The notes: generated by a model not told the origin, from the sequence alone. A DNA stretch of 64,000 nucleotides from JADKAV01 sp037045455 (GCA_037045455.1 JBAOIN010000016.1:372001-436000); one strand, 5' to 3'. Numbered from the stretch's first letter, positions 1 to 8,602 are shown. Translations and numbers: made by a program.

Positions 1-387
1 CCGCATCTGGGTCATCAGCTTCTCGTCCGGGCCACGGACAGCAGCCACGATGCAGAACTCGGTGGCACCGGTTGCCGCGGTCTGAATGGCGGCATCGACC
101 AGGCCGGGGATGTCCAGCCAGGCGGCGCGCACTGGGGAGGGGAACAACCCGGATTGCGAGCAGAAGTGGCAGTCCTCGGGGCAGCCGCCGGTCTTGACCG
201 AGACGATGCCTTCCACCTCCACCTCCGGGCCGCACCAGCGCATGCGCACGCGGTGGGCGAGGTCGAGGAGCTGCGGGATGCGCTCGTCGGGCAGCTGCAG
301 GATGGCTAGGATTTCCGGCTGGCTCAGGCCTTCACCGGTTTCAAGAACGCGCTCCGCCGCCGCCAGCACATCGGTGTCAACTGTCAC
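1..387 (-). CDS. bioB: Biotin synthase BioB (N-terminal part, runs off window)
   Basis: Radical SAM enzyme that inserts sulfur into dethiobiotin, the last step of biotin synthesis. The visible 129 residues contain the radical SAM cluster motif CPEDCHFCSQS (CxxxCxxC) around residues 55-65, preceded by the EGIVSVKTGG stretch typical of BioB. The start is GTG at 387, whose GTGA overlaps the bioD stop, so it is translationally coupled as the last visible gene of bioA-F-D-B. The rest of the protein lies beyond base 1, so the auxiliary cluster ligands cannot be checked. Confidence 0.95.
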   Translation of the reverse strand, partial: MTVDTDVLAAAERVLETGEGLSQPEILAILQLPDERIPQLLDLAHRVRMRWCGPEVEVEGIVSVKTGGCPEDCHFCSQSGLFPSPVRAAWLDIPGLVDAAIQTAATGATEFCIVAAVRGPDEKLMTQMR

Positions 388-1088
388 AGCAGTCCTCTCA
401 TCCGTTCCTCAAACTTATCCGCATCGAACTGGCCTCCGAAGGCCGGGGAGAGGCTGTGCTGGGCGACCATCTCGAACTGCTTCGGACTCGCATCGACGAT
501 CCCGGCCGGGAGCACGCCGTCGACCGGCGCGCCACGCAGGATCCGCAGATCGTGCAGATTCTCGATCATCGCCAGGTCGGGTTCTTCCGGCCAGGCGCCG
601 ATGATGACGCCCTTGCACTCGATACCTCGCGCGGCCATCGCCTCCAGCGTCAGCGCCGTGTGGTTGAGCGTGCCGAGACCGGCCGGAACGACCAGGACCG
701 CCGGCACCCCCAGTTCGACCAGCAGGTCCGCGAACGTCAGGTCGTCGCTGAACCGCACGAGCAGGCCGCCGGCCCCTTCCAGCAGCACGAGGTCGGCGTC
801 GGCTTCCTCAATGCCTTCGGCGACTTCGGCGGCGGTGAGGGTCGGGATGCCGCTACGACGCGCGGCCGCGGCGGGTGCCAGCGGGTCCGGATAGCGCACG
901 AGTTCCAGCGTCTCGACGTGCGGCACCAGGCGGTGCACAACGTCGACGTCACCGGGTTTGTTGAGCGGCAAGCCGGTCTGCGCCGGCTTCATCACGGTCA
1001 CGACGTCGGGGCACAAGGCAGCGATGGCGGCGGTGGCAATGGTCTTGCCGACCTCCGTCCCGGTGCCGGTGATCGCCAGGACGCTCAT
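384..1088 (-). CDS. bioD: Dethiobiotin synthetase BioD
   Basis: ATP-dependent carboxylation and ring closure of 7,8-diaminopelargonate to dethiobiotin. The 234 residues are normal for the family. The P-loop GTGTEVGKT lies at residues 8-16, and the second conserved block LLEGAGGLLV near residue 103 provides the phosphate and magnesium site. The ATG overlaps the bioF stop as ATGA, and its own stop overlaps the bioB GTG, so all four biotin genes are coupled. Cytoplasmic. The frame is intact. Confidence 0.95.
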   Translation of the reverse strand: MSVLAITGTGTEVGKTIATAAIAALCPDVVTVMKPAQTGLPLNKPGDVDVVHRLVPHVETLELVRYPDPLAPAAAARRSGIPTLTAAEVAEGIEEADADLVLLEGAGGLLVRFSDDLTFADLLVELGVPAVLVVPAGLGTLNHTALTLEAMAARGIECKGVIIGAWPEEPDLAMIENLHDLRILRGAPVDGVLPAGIVDASPKQFEMVAQHSLSPAFGGQFDADKFEERMRGLL

Positions 1089-2176
1089 GCGTTCTCCTTC
1101 ACGTGACGCAGGGTCGCTTCGATCGATGCGAAGTCACTGTCGGACAGTCCGGCATGGCCGGTCATCCGCAGCCGGGCAATGCCGTCGGGGACGGACGGGG
1201 GGCGGAAGCAGCCGACGTCAATGCCGGCCTGCGCGCACATGGCCTGGGCAGTGACGGCAAACTCCGGCGATGGCATTGGGATGGCGGCAACAGCGGCGTC
1301 GAAAGGGTTCACCGTCCAGCCGGCGGTTTGTGCGGTCTCGGCCAGGCGCCGAGTGTTCTGCAGGGCCCGCTGCGGCAGGGCGGGATCGGCCAGGATGCGC
1401 CGTGTTGCGGCAAGAGCGCTGCCTGTCGCGGCCGGGGCCAAGCCGGTATCGAAGATGAAGCTGCGGGCGGAGTTCACGAGATGGTCGATGATCGCCGGTG
1501 TCGCTGCGATGCCGCCGCCTTGCGAGCCCAACGCCTTGGACAGGGTGAACGTCCGAACCGCGCCTTCGATCGGGGTCGCTGGCAGGACGCCCACGCTGTG
1601 GGCCTCATCGATGATCAACAGCGCATCGTGTTCCTGGCACACCTGCCCGAGTTGTGCCAATGGCGCGAGTTCGCCGTCAACACTGAACACCGCATCCGTG
1701 ACGACGACGGCTCGGGGGTGCGGATTGTCGGCTAGCGCCTGCTTCACGGCGGTGACATCGGCGTTCGGTGTGATCCGCAACTCGGCCCGGGACAACCGGC
1801 ACGCGTCGACGATGGACGCGTGGTTGCGGGCGTCGGAGATCAGCAGCGTGTCCCGGTCGGTGAGCGCCGTGATGGCTGCGAGATTCGCCAGATAGCCAGA
1901 CGAGAACACCAGCACGGCAGGGGCGTGCAGGAGTTCGGCGAGTGCGGATTCCAGGGCGGCGTGAAGCTCGGTGTGCCCGCTCACCAGCCGCGATCCGGTG
2001 GCACCCGCGCCCCAGTCCCGCATGGCCCGCACCCCGGCTTCGATCACCTCGGGGTCTCGCGCGAGGTTCAGGTAGTCGTTGCTGGCGATGTCGATCCGGC
2101 CCGGCTGTCGCGGCCGCAGCGTGCGATGCAGCCCGGCGGCCCGGCGCTGCGCGTCCCGCTCCTGCAGCCAGTTCAT
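1085..2176 (-). CDS. bioF: 8-amino-7-oxononanoate synthase BioF
   Basis: PLP enzyme condensing pimeloyl-ACP (or -CoA) with L-alanine to give 8-amino-7-oxononanoate. It has 363 residues. Alpha-oxoamine synthase landmarks are SNDYLNLA near residue 32, GAGATGSRLVSGH near 58, IIDEAHSVGV near 188 and the PLP-lysine motif TLSKALGSQGG near 213. The ATG at 2176 overlaps the bioA stop (ATGA), which decides the start. The protein is slightly shorter than the usual 380-390 residues. No frame breaks. Confidence 0.94.
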   Translation of the reverse strand: MNWLQERDAQRRAAGLHRTLRPRQPGRIDIASNDYLNLARDPEVIEAGVRAMRDWGAGATGSRLVSGHTELHAALESALAELLHAPAVLVFSSGYLANLAAITALTDRDTLLISDARNHASIVDACRLSRAELRITPNADVTAVKQALADNPHPRAVVVTDAVFSVDGELAPLAQLGQVCQEHDALLIIDEAHSVGVLPATPIEGAVRTFTLSKALGSQGGGIAATPAIIDHLVNSARSFIFDTGLAPAATGSALAATRRILADPALPQRALQNTRRLAETAQTAGWTVNPFDAAVAAIPMPSPEFAVTAQAMCAQAGIDVGCFRPPSVPDGIARLRMTGHAGLSDSDFASIEATLRHVKENA

Positions 2177-3461
2177 GCGTAGACCGTGTCCAATCCGTGG
2201 TGGAACGCGGTCACGAGCTGCTGCAATTCGGGCTCTTGGATTCCCAATGGCGGCATCAGGATCACGACGTCGCCGAGTGGCCGGGTGATGACGCCGGCCT
2301 CGCGCATTGCGGTGCAGATCCGGAAACCCGTGCGCTCGCCGTGCGGTTGCACCTCGATGCCGGTCATCGTGCCGATGCGGCGCACTTCCACGATGCGTTC
2401 GTCCTCGCCTTTGAGGAGATCGCCGAGCGTGCGCCCGATCCAGGCGGCGTGGTCCAGCGTGTTGCGTTCGTCGATGAGTTCCAGGTTGGCCAGTGCGGCG
2501 GCCGCGCACATCGGGTTGGCGGTGAAGGAGTGGCCGTGGAAGAACGTCCGCGTGCTGTCACCCTGGAACGCCTGGAAGATCTCCTCGCTGGCCAGCACCG
2601 CGGACAGCGGCAGCACGCCGCCGGTAAGACCCTTGCCACACGTAAGCAGGTCGGGCTGAACGTCTGCCTGCTCGATCGCCCACATCGTCCCGGTGCGGCC
2701 GATACCGGTCGCGACCTCGTCGGTGAGCAGGTACGCGCCGTACTCGCGGCTGAGGTCTCGGGCGCCCTGCAGGAACGTGACGTCATGGGTGAGCATCCCG
2801 CCGGCTGCTTGGACCAGCGGTTCGACCACGAGTGCGCAGACCTGGTCGCCCACCTCGTCCAGCAGAGCGCGCAGTTCGGCCAGCACCTCGGCTGCGCGGT
2901 CGGCACGGTTCTGGCCAGGCCGCGAGCACGCCAGGGTGAGGAGACCATCCGCGTGCGCAGCAGGATCGGGCGGTAGGTGTGGTGGAACAGGTCGATGCCG
3001 CCGACGCTGACCGCGCCCAGGGTGTCGCCGTGATACCCCTCCGCGACGTGGACGTACAGCGGCCGGTCCTCGCCCTGCTGCAACTTGGCCTGATAGGCCA
3101 TCTTGATCCCGGCCTCGACCGCGCTCGACCCGTCGCCGGCGAAGAACACCCGGTCCAGCGGGCTGCGGTTCACCAGTTCCTCGGCTAGCCGCACGCCGGG
3201 TTCGTGCGTGAAGCCCAGGAACGTGGAGTGGTCCAGCGTGCGGGCCTGCCGGGTGATCGCCTCCGTGATGCGCGGTTCGTTGTGCCCGTGCACGGTCACC
3301 CACAACGAGGAGAAGCCGTCGATATAGCGCTTGCCGTCGGAATCGGTGAGGTACACGCCCTGCGCGCCAGTGATCACCAGCGGATCGTCGTCGGGCCACC
3401 ACGCATGCTGCGTGAACGGATGCCACACGTAGCGCTGGTCGGCCTGCAGGACGGGATGCAC
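2173..3461 (-). CDS. bioA: Adenosylmethionine-8-amino-7-oxononanoate aminotransferase BioA (one frame break)
   Basis: PLP transaminase making 7,8-diaminopelargonate, normally with S-adenosylmethionine as amino donor. The N-terminal part has the family signatures YVWHPFTQH, GFSSLWVTVHGHN and FFAGDGSSAVEAGIKMAYQ. The C-terminal part has LLTDEVATGIGRTG and the PLP-lysine block LLTCGKGLTGG. The two parts are in different frames, joined near 2937, which I read as a one-base consensus error. The start is GTG 3461. Eight bases upstream lies CACACT, the same CACACTGGAATG string found before the L,D-transpeptidase start at 44 kb, so a leaderless start is possible. First gene of the biotin operon. Confidence 0.9.
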
Positions 3462-3519
3462 GCATTCCAGTGTGCCTTGGGCGCATCGTGGCGACTGCGG
3501 GGGACTAGCGGGCGCTGGG

Positions 3520-3599
3520 CATCCGTTAGACCTTGGAACATCCGTTAGACCGAAACGTCCGATTTGCCCTCTAACCGATGGTGGAAGGTCTAACCGATG
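3520..3599. repeat. Intergenic dyad element with four ATCSGTTAGA motifs
   Basis: Two direct copies of CATCCGTTAGAC (3520 and 3539) face two inverted copies (CTCTAACCGATG and TCTAACCGATG) across a short centre, so the 31-bp arms are near-complementary. It sits in the divergent gap between bioA and pdtaS, not at a gene end. The ATCCGTTAG core resembles the family at 7307, 33280 and 34499. Confidence 0.8.
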
Positions 3600-3626
3600 T
3601 CGCACGAGTGTCGCCAATGCGCTCGA

Positions 3627-3632
3627 TACCCT
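3627..3632 (+). promoter_or_regulatory. -10 box of pdtaS, leaderless
   Basis: TACCCT is followed by six bases and then the ATG at 3639. This fits the actinobacterial TANNNT leaderless arrangement. It argues against the upstream in-frame ATG at 3597, which lies inside the dyad element. Confidence 0.5.
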
Positions 3633-3638
3633 CCAACC

Positions 3639-5093
3639 ATGGTCGACCTCGATCGTCTCGCCCGGGAGCGCACGGATCTCAGTGCGGAACAGATCGCGCA
3701 TTTGCACCTGGTCGTGGCCGACTGCACGCTGTTGTCCGACCTGTGGTTCAGCGACCTGGTGCTGTGGCTGCCGACATGGAACGCTGCCGGCTACGTCGCT
3801 GCGGCACAAGTCCGGCCCTCGACCGGCCCGACGGTGTACCCCGAGGACATCGTTGGCACGTTCGCGGCCAAAGGCCGGTTGCACGAGGTCGAGGTGGCTC
3901 ACCAGAGCCATCGCATCGTGACCCAGCGCAGCGAGAGTGATCCCTTGTTGCCGGTCGGAACGGAAGCAGTGCCAGTTGTCCTCGATGATCGGGTGATCGC
4001 GGTCCTAGCGCGGCGCAGCGGTCTTGCGCGCAGCGGCTCGGGGGAGTTGGAGCGCCGCTATAGGGACGTGGCCGACGTGCTGGCCGGCATGCTGCTGGCC
4101 GGGCAGTTCCCTGTGCACGGCATGCAAGATTCCTCCACTCCGCCGCGGGTGGGCGACGGTTTGCTGCTGCTGAATGCACAGGGTGTCGTGACGTTCGCGT
4201 CGCCCAACGCCCGCAGCGCGTTCCGGCGGATGGGTGTGATGTCGGACCTGACCGGACGGATCCTGGAACTCGAGGTGCGTCGGCTGGTGTCCCGGACCGG
4301 ACCGGTGGACGAGGCCATCGGCGTGATCTCATCAGGTCGCGGTGCGGGTTCCGTGGACGTAGAGGTGGGGGATGTGACGGTCTCGCTGCGTTCGATCCCG
4401 CTGGTGACGCAGCGGGTCCGGACCGGCAGCGTTCTGCTGGTGCGCGACGTCACCGACCTGCGGCGCGGGGAGCGGGCGCTGCTCACCAAGGACAACACGA
4501 TCCGGGAGATTCACCACCGGGTGAAGAACAACCTGACAACCGTGGCCGCGCTGCTGCGGATGCAGAGCCGGCGGCTGGACGACCCCGCCGCGCGGACGGC
4601 GCTGGAGGAGTCGGTGCGCCGGGTCAATGCCATCGCGCTGGTCCACGAGACGCTGTCGCACACCGACGCCGACGCCGTCGAGTTCGACGAGGTGGCCGAC
4701 CGGCTGGTGGCGATGGTGCGCGAGCTGTCCCCGACCGTCGAGGTTGTGCGGCAGGGCGATATCGGAGTGGTGCCCGGTTCCATCTCCAGTTCCCTGTCGC
4801 TGGTGGTCGCGGAGTTGTTGCAGAACGCCTTCGAGCATGGGGTGCAGGAACGCGGGCACGGCCGCATCCTGCTGGCCGTGGAGCGGCGGGGCCGCCGGTT
4901 GCGGATCAGTGTCGTGGACGACGGCGCCGGGCTGCCCGAGGGCTTCGACCCAGCCGCCCACGCCCGGCTCGGACTACAGATCGTGCAGACCCTGGTCCGC
5001 GACGAGTTGCACGGCGCTTTGAGCTGGGAGCCCGGATTTGGCGGTCAGGGAACGGCCGCCACCATCGACCTAGTGATTCCGAGCCGGGGCTGA
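3639..5093 (+). CDS. pdtaS: PdtaS-type cytosolic sensor histidine kinase
   Basis: Histidine kinase of the HisKA_2/HWE class, 484 residues, with no membrane segment. An N-terminal GAF-like sensor region (about 1-135) starts DLDRLARERTDLS. A PAS-like region follows (about 165-275, LLLLNAQGVVTFASPNA). The phosphoacceptor block REIHHRVKNNL lies near residue 291, and the ATPase domain has N-box VVAELLQNAFEHG near 393 and G-box DDGAGLPEGF near 427. In Mycobacterium tuberculosis PdtaS phosphorylates the RNA-binding antiterminator PdtaR and is a neighbour of whiB1. The whiB gene next door here reproduces that arrangement. PdtaR is not in the window. Confidence 0.87.
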   Translation: MVDLDRLARERTDLSAEQIAHLHLVVADCTLLSDLWFSDLVLWLPTWNAAGYVAAAQVRPSTGPTVYPEDIVGTFAAKGRLHEVEVAHQSHRIVTQRSESDPLLPVGTEAVPVVLDDRVIAVLARRSGLARSGSGELERRYRDVADVLAGMLLAGQFPVHGMQDSSTPPRVGDGLLLLNAQGVVTFASPNARSAFRRMGVMSDLTGRILELEVRRLVSRTGPVDEAIGVISSGRGAGSVDVEVGDVTVSLRSIPLVTQRVRTGSVLLVRDVTDLRRGERALLTKDNTIREIHHRVKNNLTTVAALLRMQSRRLDDPAARTALEESVRRVNAIALVHETLSHTDADAVEFDEVADRLVAMVRELSPTVEVVRQGDIGVVPGSISSSLSLVVAELLQNAFEHGVQERGHGRILLAVERRGRRLRISVVDDGAGLPEGFDPAAHARLGLQIVQTLVRDELHGALSWEPGFGGQGTAATIDLVIPSRG

Positions 5094-5147
5094 CGTTCGA
5101 GGGGTTCCGAAGGTGCACGGATGAGTTCGCGCGTTCGCCCCGGGCCA

Positions 5148-5334
5148 GAACGCACGAAAGGGGGCCGACTGCATCGAGCAGCCGACCCTGTGTTGAACGT
5201 GCGAAAGGGGGCCGACCGCATCGAGCAGCCGACCTGCCTTGAACGTGCGAAAGGGGGCCGACCGCATCGAGCAGCCGACCTGCCTTGAACGTGCGAAGGG
5301 GGCCGACCGCATCGAGCAGCCGACCCCCTTTGCG
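5148..5334. repeat. Four tandem 46-47 bp units ending in a strong hairpin
   Basis: Units start at 5148, 5195, 5241 and 5287. Each contains GAACGTGCGAAAGGGGGCC followed by GCATCGAGCAGCCGACC. The last unit ends CCCCCTTTGCG, so GCGAAGGGGG can pair with it as a long hairpin just beyond the whiB stop. The block lies in the convergent gap between pdtaS and whiB and may act as a bidirectional terminator. Confidence 0.88.
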
Positions 5335-5337
5335 AAA

Positions 5338-5592
5338 TCAGTGCTGGTAAGCCACACCCGTCCGGGCACTGCGGCGACGCAGCGCGCGGCGTTCGGCCTC
5401 AGACATGCCGCCCCAGATTCCGGAATCCTGACCGGATTCCATGGCCCAGGACAGGCACTCGCTCACGACGGTGCAGGTGCGGCAGACGGCCTTCGCATCA
5501 TCGATCTGCAGCAGAGCCGGGCCGCTGTCACCCAGCGGGAAGAACAGCTCAGGGTCTTCGTTACGGCAAGCAGCATCGGCGCGCCAGTCCAT
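5338..5592 (-). CDS. whiB1: WhiB-family iron-sulfur regulator (WhiB1 type)
   Basis: 84-residue WhiB protein. Four cysteines (C9 in AACRNEDPE; VCRTC; SECLSWA) make a CX(n)CXXCX5C cluster site for [4Fe-4S], followed by the GIWGG turn and a basic tail ERRALRRRSA for DNA or sigma-factor contact. WhiB1 is an essential nitric-oxide-sensitive partner of the housekeeping sigma factor in mycobacteria. The assignment to the WhiB1 branch rests on length and on the pdtaS neighbour. The ATG at 5592 has a clear AGGAGGT Shine-Dalgarno. Its 3' end abuts the tandem-repeat block. Confidence 0.9.
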   Translation of the reverse strand: MDWRADAACRNEDPELFFPLGDSGPALLQIDDAKAVCRTCTVVSECLSWAMESGQDSGIWGGMSEAERRALRRRSARTGVAYQH

Positions 5593-5906
5593 GCGCTACC
5601 TCCTTGATCGGGGCCCACCCCCCTCGGTGGCCAACGTTTTGGAGCACGTAACAGAACGCCACTTTCCACAGGAATGGGGGGTGCTGTATTCCGGCGGCGG
5701 GCTGTGGCGTATCTTTCGCTCCAGCGCATTCAGATTCACACACAAGTGAACGGCTGCACAAGGGTATAGGCCTATAAGTCTGCTCACGTCGGTGTGTTCT
5801 GCGTCACATTGCCTGCTTTTCACCACGATTCGGCCACAAATTCGCCGGTTTTGGCCCCGCCCACCGGTCACACCGAAGCGAAAACAGGTCACAACAAGGC
5901 ACGAAG
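5593..5906 (-). promoter_or_regulatory. Upstream region of whiB with a perfect 12-bp palindrome
   Basis: No gene in this 314-bp gap. It is markedly more AT-rich than its surroundings and must hold the whiB promoter. A perfect palindrome TATAGGCCTATA lies at 5765-5776, about 175 bp before the whiB start. It could be an operator or a -10 region. I could not fix a -35/-10 pair with confidence. Confidence 0.4.
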
Positions 5907-6833
5907 TCAGGGCACGTAGACGCGCAAAGCCCCCGGAACCGCCCGGAACGACACGTCCTCGACCTCGCCGATCACTTCTCCGTCCACCTGCATCGCCGTC
6001 GGCCGGGTGGCGGTTATCCGCAATTCCGCCTGGTCGTGCCAGGCAACGATGTTCTTCGGGTTGCCCTTGTCGCGGTTGAGCACCATCCGGGTCCCGTACC
6101 GCAGACCCGAACCGACCTTCAGAGACGTCGTAGCCCACAGATCTAGGCCGGTATCGAAGCTGGCCTTGGGCGAGGGATTGATCGGGTGGGCACCGAAGAA
6201 CGTCCACGGCGAGGTGTTCTGCACGATTGCCAGGAAGACCCCGGTAACGGGATCCGCGCCCGGTCGGTGAAGCGTCAAGGAGGCGGTCTTGCGGTCGCTG
6301 CCCCGGAAGAAGTGGGCCAGCGTGGTGGCGAGGTAGCGCGTGGGCGTCGCGGTCTTGCCGTCGGCCCGCGCGGCCTCCATGCGCGCCATGATCTCGGCGT
6401 CGATGCCCAGTCCGGCCGTGAATGTGAAGTAGCGGTCGTCGACCATACCCAGCCCTATCGTGCGAGTGGACGCCTCGCGCATGGCGCGCAGCAGCAGGCC
6501 AGTCGATTCCACGGCATCCTGGGGGTAACCAAGCGCACGGGTGAAGACGTTCGCGCTGCCGCCGGGAACCGCGCCGAGTACTGGCAGATCCGCACGCGGC
6601 CCCTCGGCGAGCAGCCCGTTGACGACCTCGTGGACGGTGCCGTCGCCGCCGAGCGTCAGGATGCAGTCCATGCCTTCGGTGCGCGCCCTGGCGCCAAGTT
6701 CTTCGGCGTGGCCGCGGTGGGTGGTGGTCACGACCTCGAGGTGGAACTTGTCGGCCAGCGCGCTGATCAGGACGTCCCGGGTGACGTCGGTGGTGGTGGT
6801 CGCTTTCGGATTCACCACGAGCAGGCCGCGCAT
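5907..6833 (-). CDS. Diacylglycerol kinase family lipid kinase
   Basis: 308-residue member of the DAGK_cat/LCB5 lipid kinase family, which phosphorylates diacylglycerol or a related lipid with ATP. It has the family nucleotide motif TLGGDGTVHEVVNGL near residue 60, an early NPKA segment and the PGGSANVFTRALG block near 90. The C-terminal region has the expected beta-rich DGEVIGEVEDVSF. The substrate cannot be inferred. The ATG at 6833 is preceded six bases upstream by TACGGT (minus strand), so it is likely leaderless. Only 33 bp separate it from the divergent gene at 6867. Confidence 0.85.
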   Translation of the reverse strand: MRGLLVVNPKATTTTDVTRDVLISALADKFHLEVVTTTHRGHAEELGARARTEGMDCILTLGGDGTVHEVVNGLLAEGPRADLPVLGAVPGGSANVFTRALGYPQDAVESTGLLLRAMREASTRTIGLGMVDDRYFTFTAGLGIDAEIMARMEAARADGKTATPTRYLATTLAHFFRGSDRKTASLTLHRPGADPVTGVFLAIVQNTSPWTFFGAHPINPSPKASFDTGLDLWATTSLKVGSGLRYGTRMVLNRDKGNPKNIVAWHDQAELRITATRPTAMQVDGEVIGEVEDVSFRAVPGALRVYVP

Positions 6834-6839
6834 GGCTCA

Positions 6840-6859
6840 ACCGTAGTGACAGGTAGATT
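6840..6859. promoter_or_regulatory. Divergent leaderless -10 boxes in a 33-bp gap
   Basis: On the minus strand TACGGT (6840-6845) is six bases before the ATG at 6833. On the plus strand TAGATT (6854-6859) is seven bases before the GTG at 6867. Both fit TANNNT leaderless promoters, so the two -35 regions must extend into the opposing genes. Confidence 0.5.
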
Positions 6860-6866
6860 CGGGCGG

Positions 6867-7250
6867 GTGAAGCAGGCACTGTCCCCAGCCCGGCAGGCTG
6901 CCGTGATCGCCGGGCTCGAAGCCGTGGCGCTGCTGGTCTTCACGGTTGCTCTTGGCGTCGCGTCTTTCAGTTCCCGCGGAACCAACACCGGCGCCTCGCC
7001 AGTCGCCGAAGTCGTGATCTACCTGCTCTTCGCGGCGTGCCTCGGCCTGATCGCGCGCGGGTTGTGGCGACGCAGCCCTTTTGCCCGGACTCCGATGGTG
7101 CTAGCGCAGGTGTTCGGTCTGATCAGTGCATGGCTGTTTATCGACGGCAACGGCGCGGCGGTGGTCGCTGGTTGGGTGATCGCCGCAGTTAGCGTGGTCG
7201 GCATTCTGCTGACCCTGCGGCCCTCGATGGGTGAGGACTTGCAGGGCTGA
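6867..7250 (+). CDS. Small four-helix membrane protein, unknown function
   Basis: 127-residue hydrophobic protein with four predicted membrane helices (about residues 11-32, 46-66, 76-93 and 97-117) and short charged ends. I do not recognise a family beyond generic small integral membrane proteins of Actinobacteria. The GTG start at 6867 is chosen because TAGATT lies exactly seven bases upstream and there is no Shine-Dalgarno. The gene is convergent with the sigma factor gene, and a dyad element lies between them. Confidence 0.7.
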   Translation: MKQALSPARQAAVIAGLEAVALLVFTVALGVASFSSRGTNTGASPVAEVVIYLLFAACLGLIARGLWRRSPFARTPMVLAQVFGLISAWLFIDGNGAAVVAGWVIAAVSVVGILLTLRPSMGEDLQG

Positions 7251-7306
7251 GTCGGTGTACATGGATGACTAACCCGGGACTTTGATGTGCCGGGCCCCGC
7301 ATGGCC

Positions 7307-7394
7307 GATCCGTGAGCATTCCGGGGATCGGTGAGCAAACAGGGCGCCAATAACCCGTCTGTCGCGCTAACGGATGCCCGGAATGCTCACGGAT
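7307..7394. repeat. Dyad element, family 1 (ATCCGTGAGC / GCTAACGGAT)
   Basis: The left arm begins GATCCGTGAGCATTCCGGG. The right arm ends GCCCGGAATGCTCACGGAT, preceded by GCTAACG. Inner motifs ATCGGTGAGC and GCTAACGGAT make four related sub-motifs. It lies in the convergent gap before the sigma factor stop. Confidence 0.85.
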
Positions 7395-7430
7395 GAGCCG
7401 TGCCGGGGTCAAACAACGGAAGCCTCCGGG

Positions 7431-8228
7431 TTAAGCGTCGACTCCCATCGCGCCGCGTAGCGTCCCCAAGGCTTTGACCAGCAACCGCGACACGTGCATT
7501 TGCGAGACCCCCACTTCTTCGGCGATCTCGGACTGGGTCTTGTTGTGGAAGAAGCGCAGCATCACGATGTGCCGCTCGCGGTCCGGCAGCGTCGCCAACA
7601 GCGGTCGCAGAGTCTCTCGGTACTCCACGTGTTCCAGCGCAGAGTCGTCATCGCCCAGAGTGTCGACCAGGGCAATGCTTTCCTCGTCGCCGCCGGAACC
7701 GTCCAGTGACAAAGTGCTATAGGACTGCGCAGCTTCCAGACCCTCCAGCACCTCGTCCTCCGAAACCCCGATCCGGGCGGCGATCTCGCGCACGGTCGGG
7801 GAGCGCCCGTTCTCCTGCGACAGGTCAGCCGTGGTCTTGCTGATCGAGATGCGCAATTCCTGCAACCGGCGCGGCACCCGCACCGACCAGCCCTTGTCCC
7901 GGAAGTGCCGCTTGATCTCCCCGATGACGGTGGGCGTGGCGTAGGTCGAGAACTCGACCCCGCGGGAAGTGTCGAACCGGTCGACCGCCTTGATCAGCCC
8001 GATCGTGCCGACCTGCACGAGGTCGTCGTGGCTCTCACCCCGGTCGCGGAAGCGCCGGGCGAGGTGGTTCACCAGCGGCAGGTGCATAGTGACCAATTCG
8101 TCGCGCAAGGACTGCCGGCGGGCGTCATCCTCCGGCAGGTCGTACATCTCGGAGAGGATCTCGCGCTCACGGCTGCGCTGCGCGTCGCCCCAGCCCCGGG
8201 TGCGCTGCTCGGGCAGCGGATCGCTCAT
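7431..8228 (-). CDS. SigB/SigF-family RNA polymerase sigma factor
   Basis: 265-residue group 3 sigma factor for stress or developmental genes. Region 2 contains LVNHLARRFRDRGES and DDLVQVGTIGLIKAVDRFD. Region 2.4 is GVEFSTYATPTVIGEIKRH, region 3 contains GRSPTVREIAARIGVS, and region 4 ends with the helix-turn-helix TQSEIAEEVGVSQMHVSRLL. The ATG at 8228 overlaps the stop of the RsbW-like gene as ATGA, so antagonist and sigma factor are co-translated, as in rsbW-sigB/F operons. It cannot be assigned to a particular SigB, SigF or SigH paralogue. Confidence 0.92.
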   Translation of the reverse strand: MSDPLPEQRTRGWGDAQRSREREILSEMYDLPEDDARRQSLRDELVTMHLPLVNHLARRFRDRGESHDDLVQVGTIGLIKAVDRFDTSRGVEFSTYATPTVIGEIKRHFRDKGWSVRVPRRLQELRISISKTTADLSQENGRSPTVREIAARIGVSEDEVLEGLEAAQSYSTLSLDGSGGDEESIALVDTLGDDDSALEHVEYRETLRPLLATLPDRERHIVMLRFFHNKTQSEIAEEVGVSQMHVSRLLVKALGTLRGAMGVDA

Positions 8229-8602
8229 GCGGCAGTCCCGATGCCGTGCGCCCGCAGCGTGATGTGCAGTAGGCCATCGGTCACGCTGGACTCGACCCGG
8301 TCAACCAAGGCGGTCAGTACGGTCCAGGCAAACGTGTTGGTCGCGACCGGGGATCCCGAGCGGCTGCGGCAACTGAGTTCGACGGCCACCTCCGGTCCGC
8401 TGATTCTCCAACACACGTCCAACCGGGCGTCGGGCGCGGCGTCGGCGATCGCAACCGCACATGCCTCGTCGACCGCCAGCTGCAAATCGTCGAGGGCATC
8501 GAGCGTGAAGTCCGCGCCGGCGCAGATGGCGGCTGTGGCCGAACGGACGAGCGCCACCTGCGACGGGGCAGCCGGCACGCTCAACTCGACCAAGGACTCC
8601 AT
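8225..8602 (-). CDS. RsbW-like anti-sigma factor (GHKL ATPase fold)
   Basis: 125-residue protein with the N-box DDLQLAVDEACAVAI near residue 40, typical of the serine-kinase anti-sigma family that binds a SigB/F-type sigma factor and phosphorylates its antagonist. The later G-box residues are weak, so kinase activity is less certain than sigma binding. The start ATG at 8602 has AGGGTA/TACCCT six bases upstream on the coding strand, again leaderless. It overlaps the downstream sigma gene by four bases. No RsbV antagonist is adjacent. Confidence 0.82.
   Translation of the reverse strand: MESLVELSVPAAPSQVALVRSATAAICAGADFTLDALDDLQLAVDEACAVAIADAAPDARLDVCWRISGPEVAVELSCRSRSGSPVATNTFAWTVLTALVDRVESSVTDGLLHITLRAHGIGTAA

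Noticed and set aside
3597..3638. Upstream ATG start for pdtaS
   Set aside because: It lies inside the dyad element and would ignore the TACCCT box six bases before the ATG at 3639.
5148..5334. CRISPR array or phage attachment site
   Set aside because: Four head-to-tail units without spacers, no cas or integrase gene nearby.
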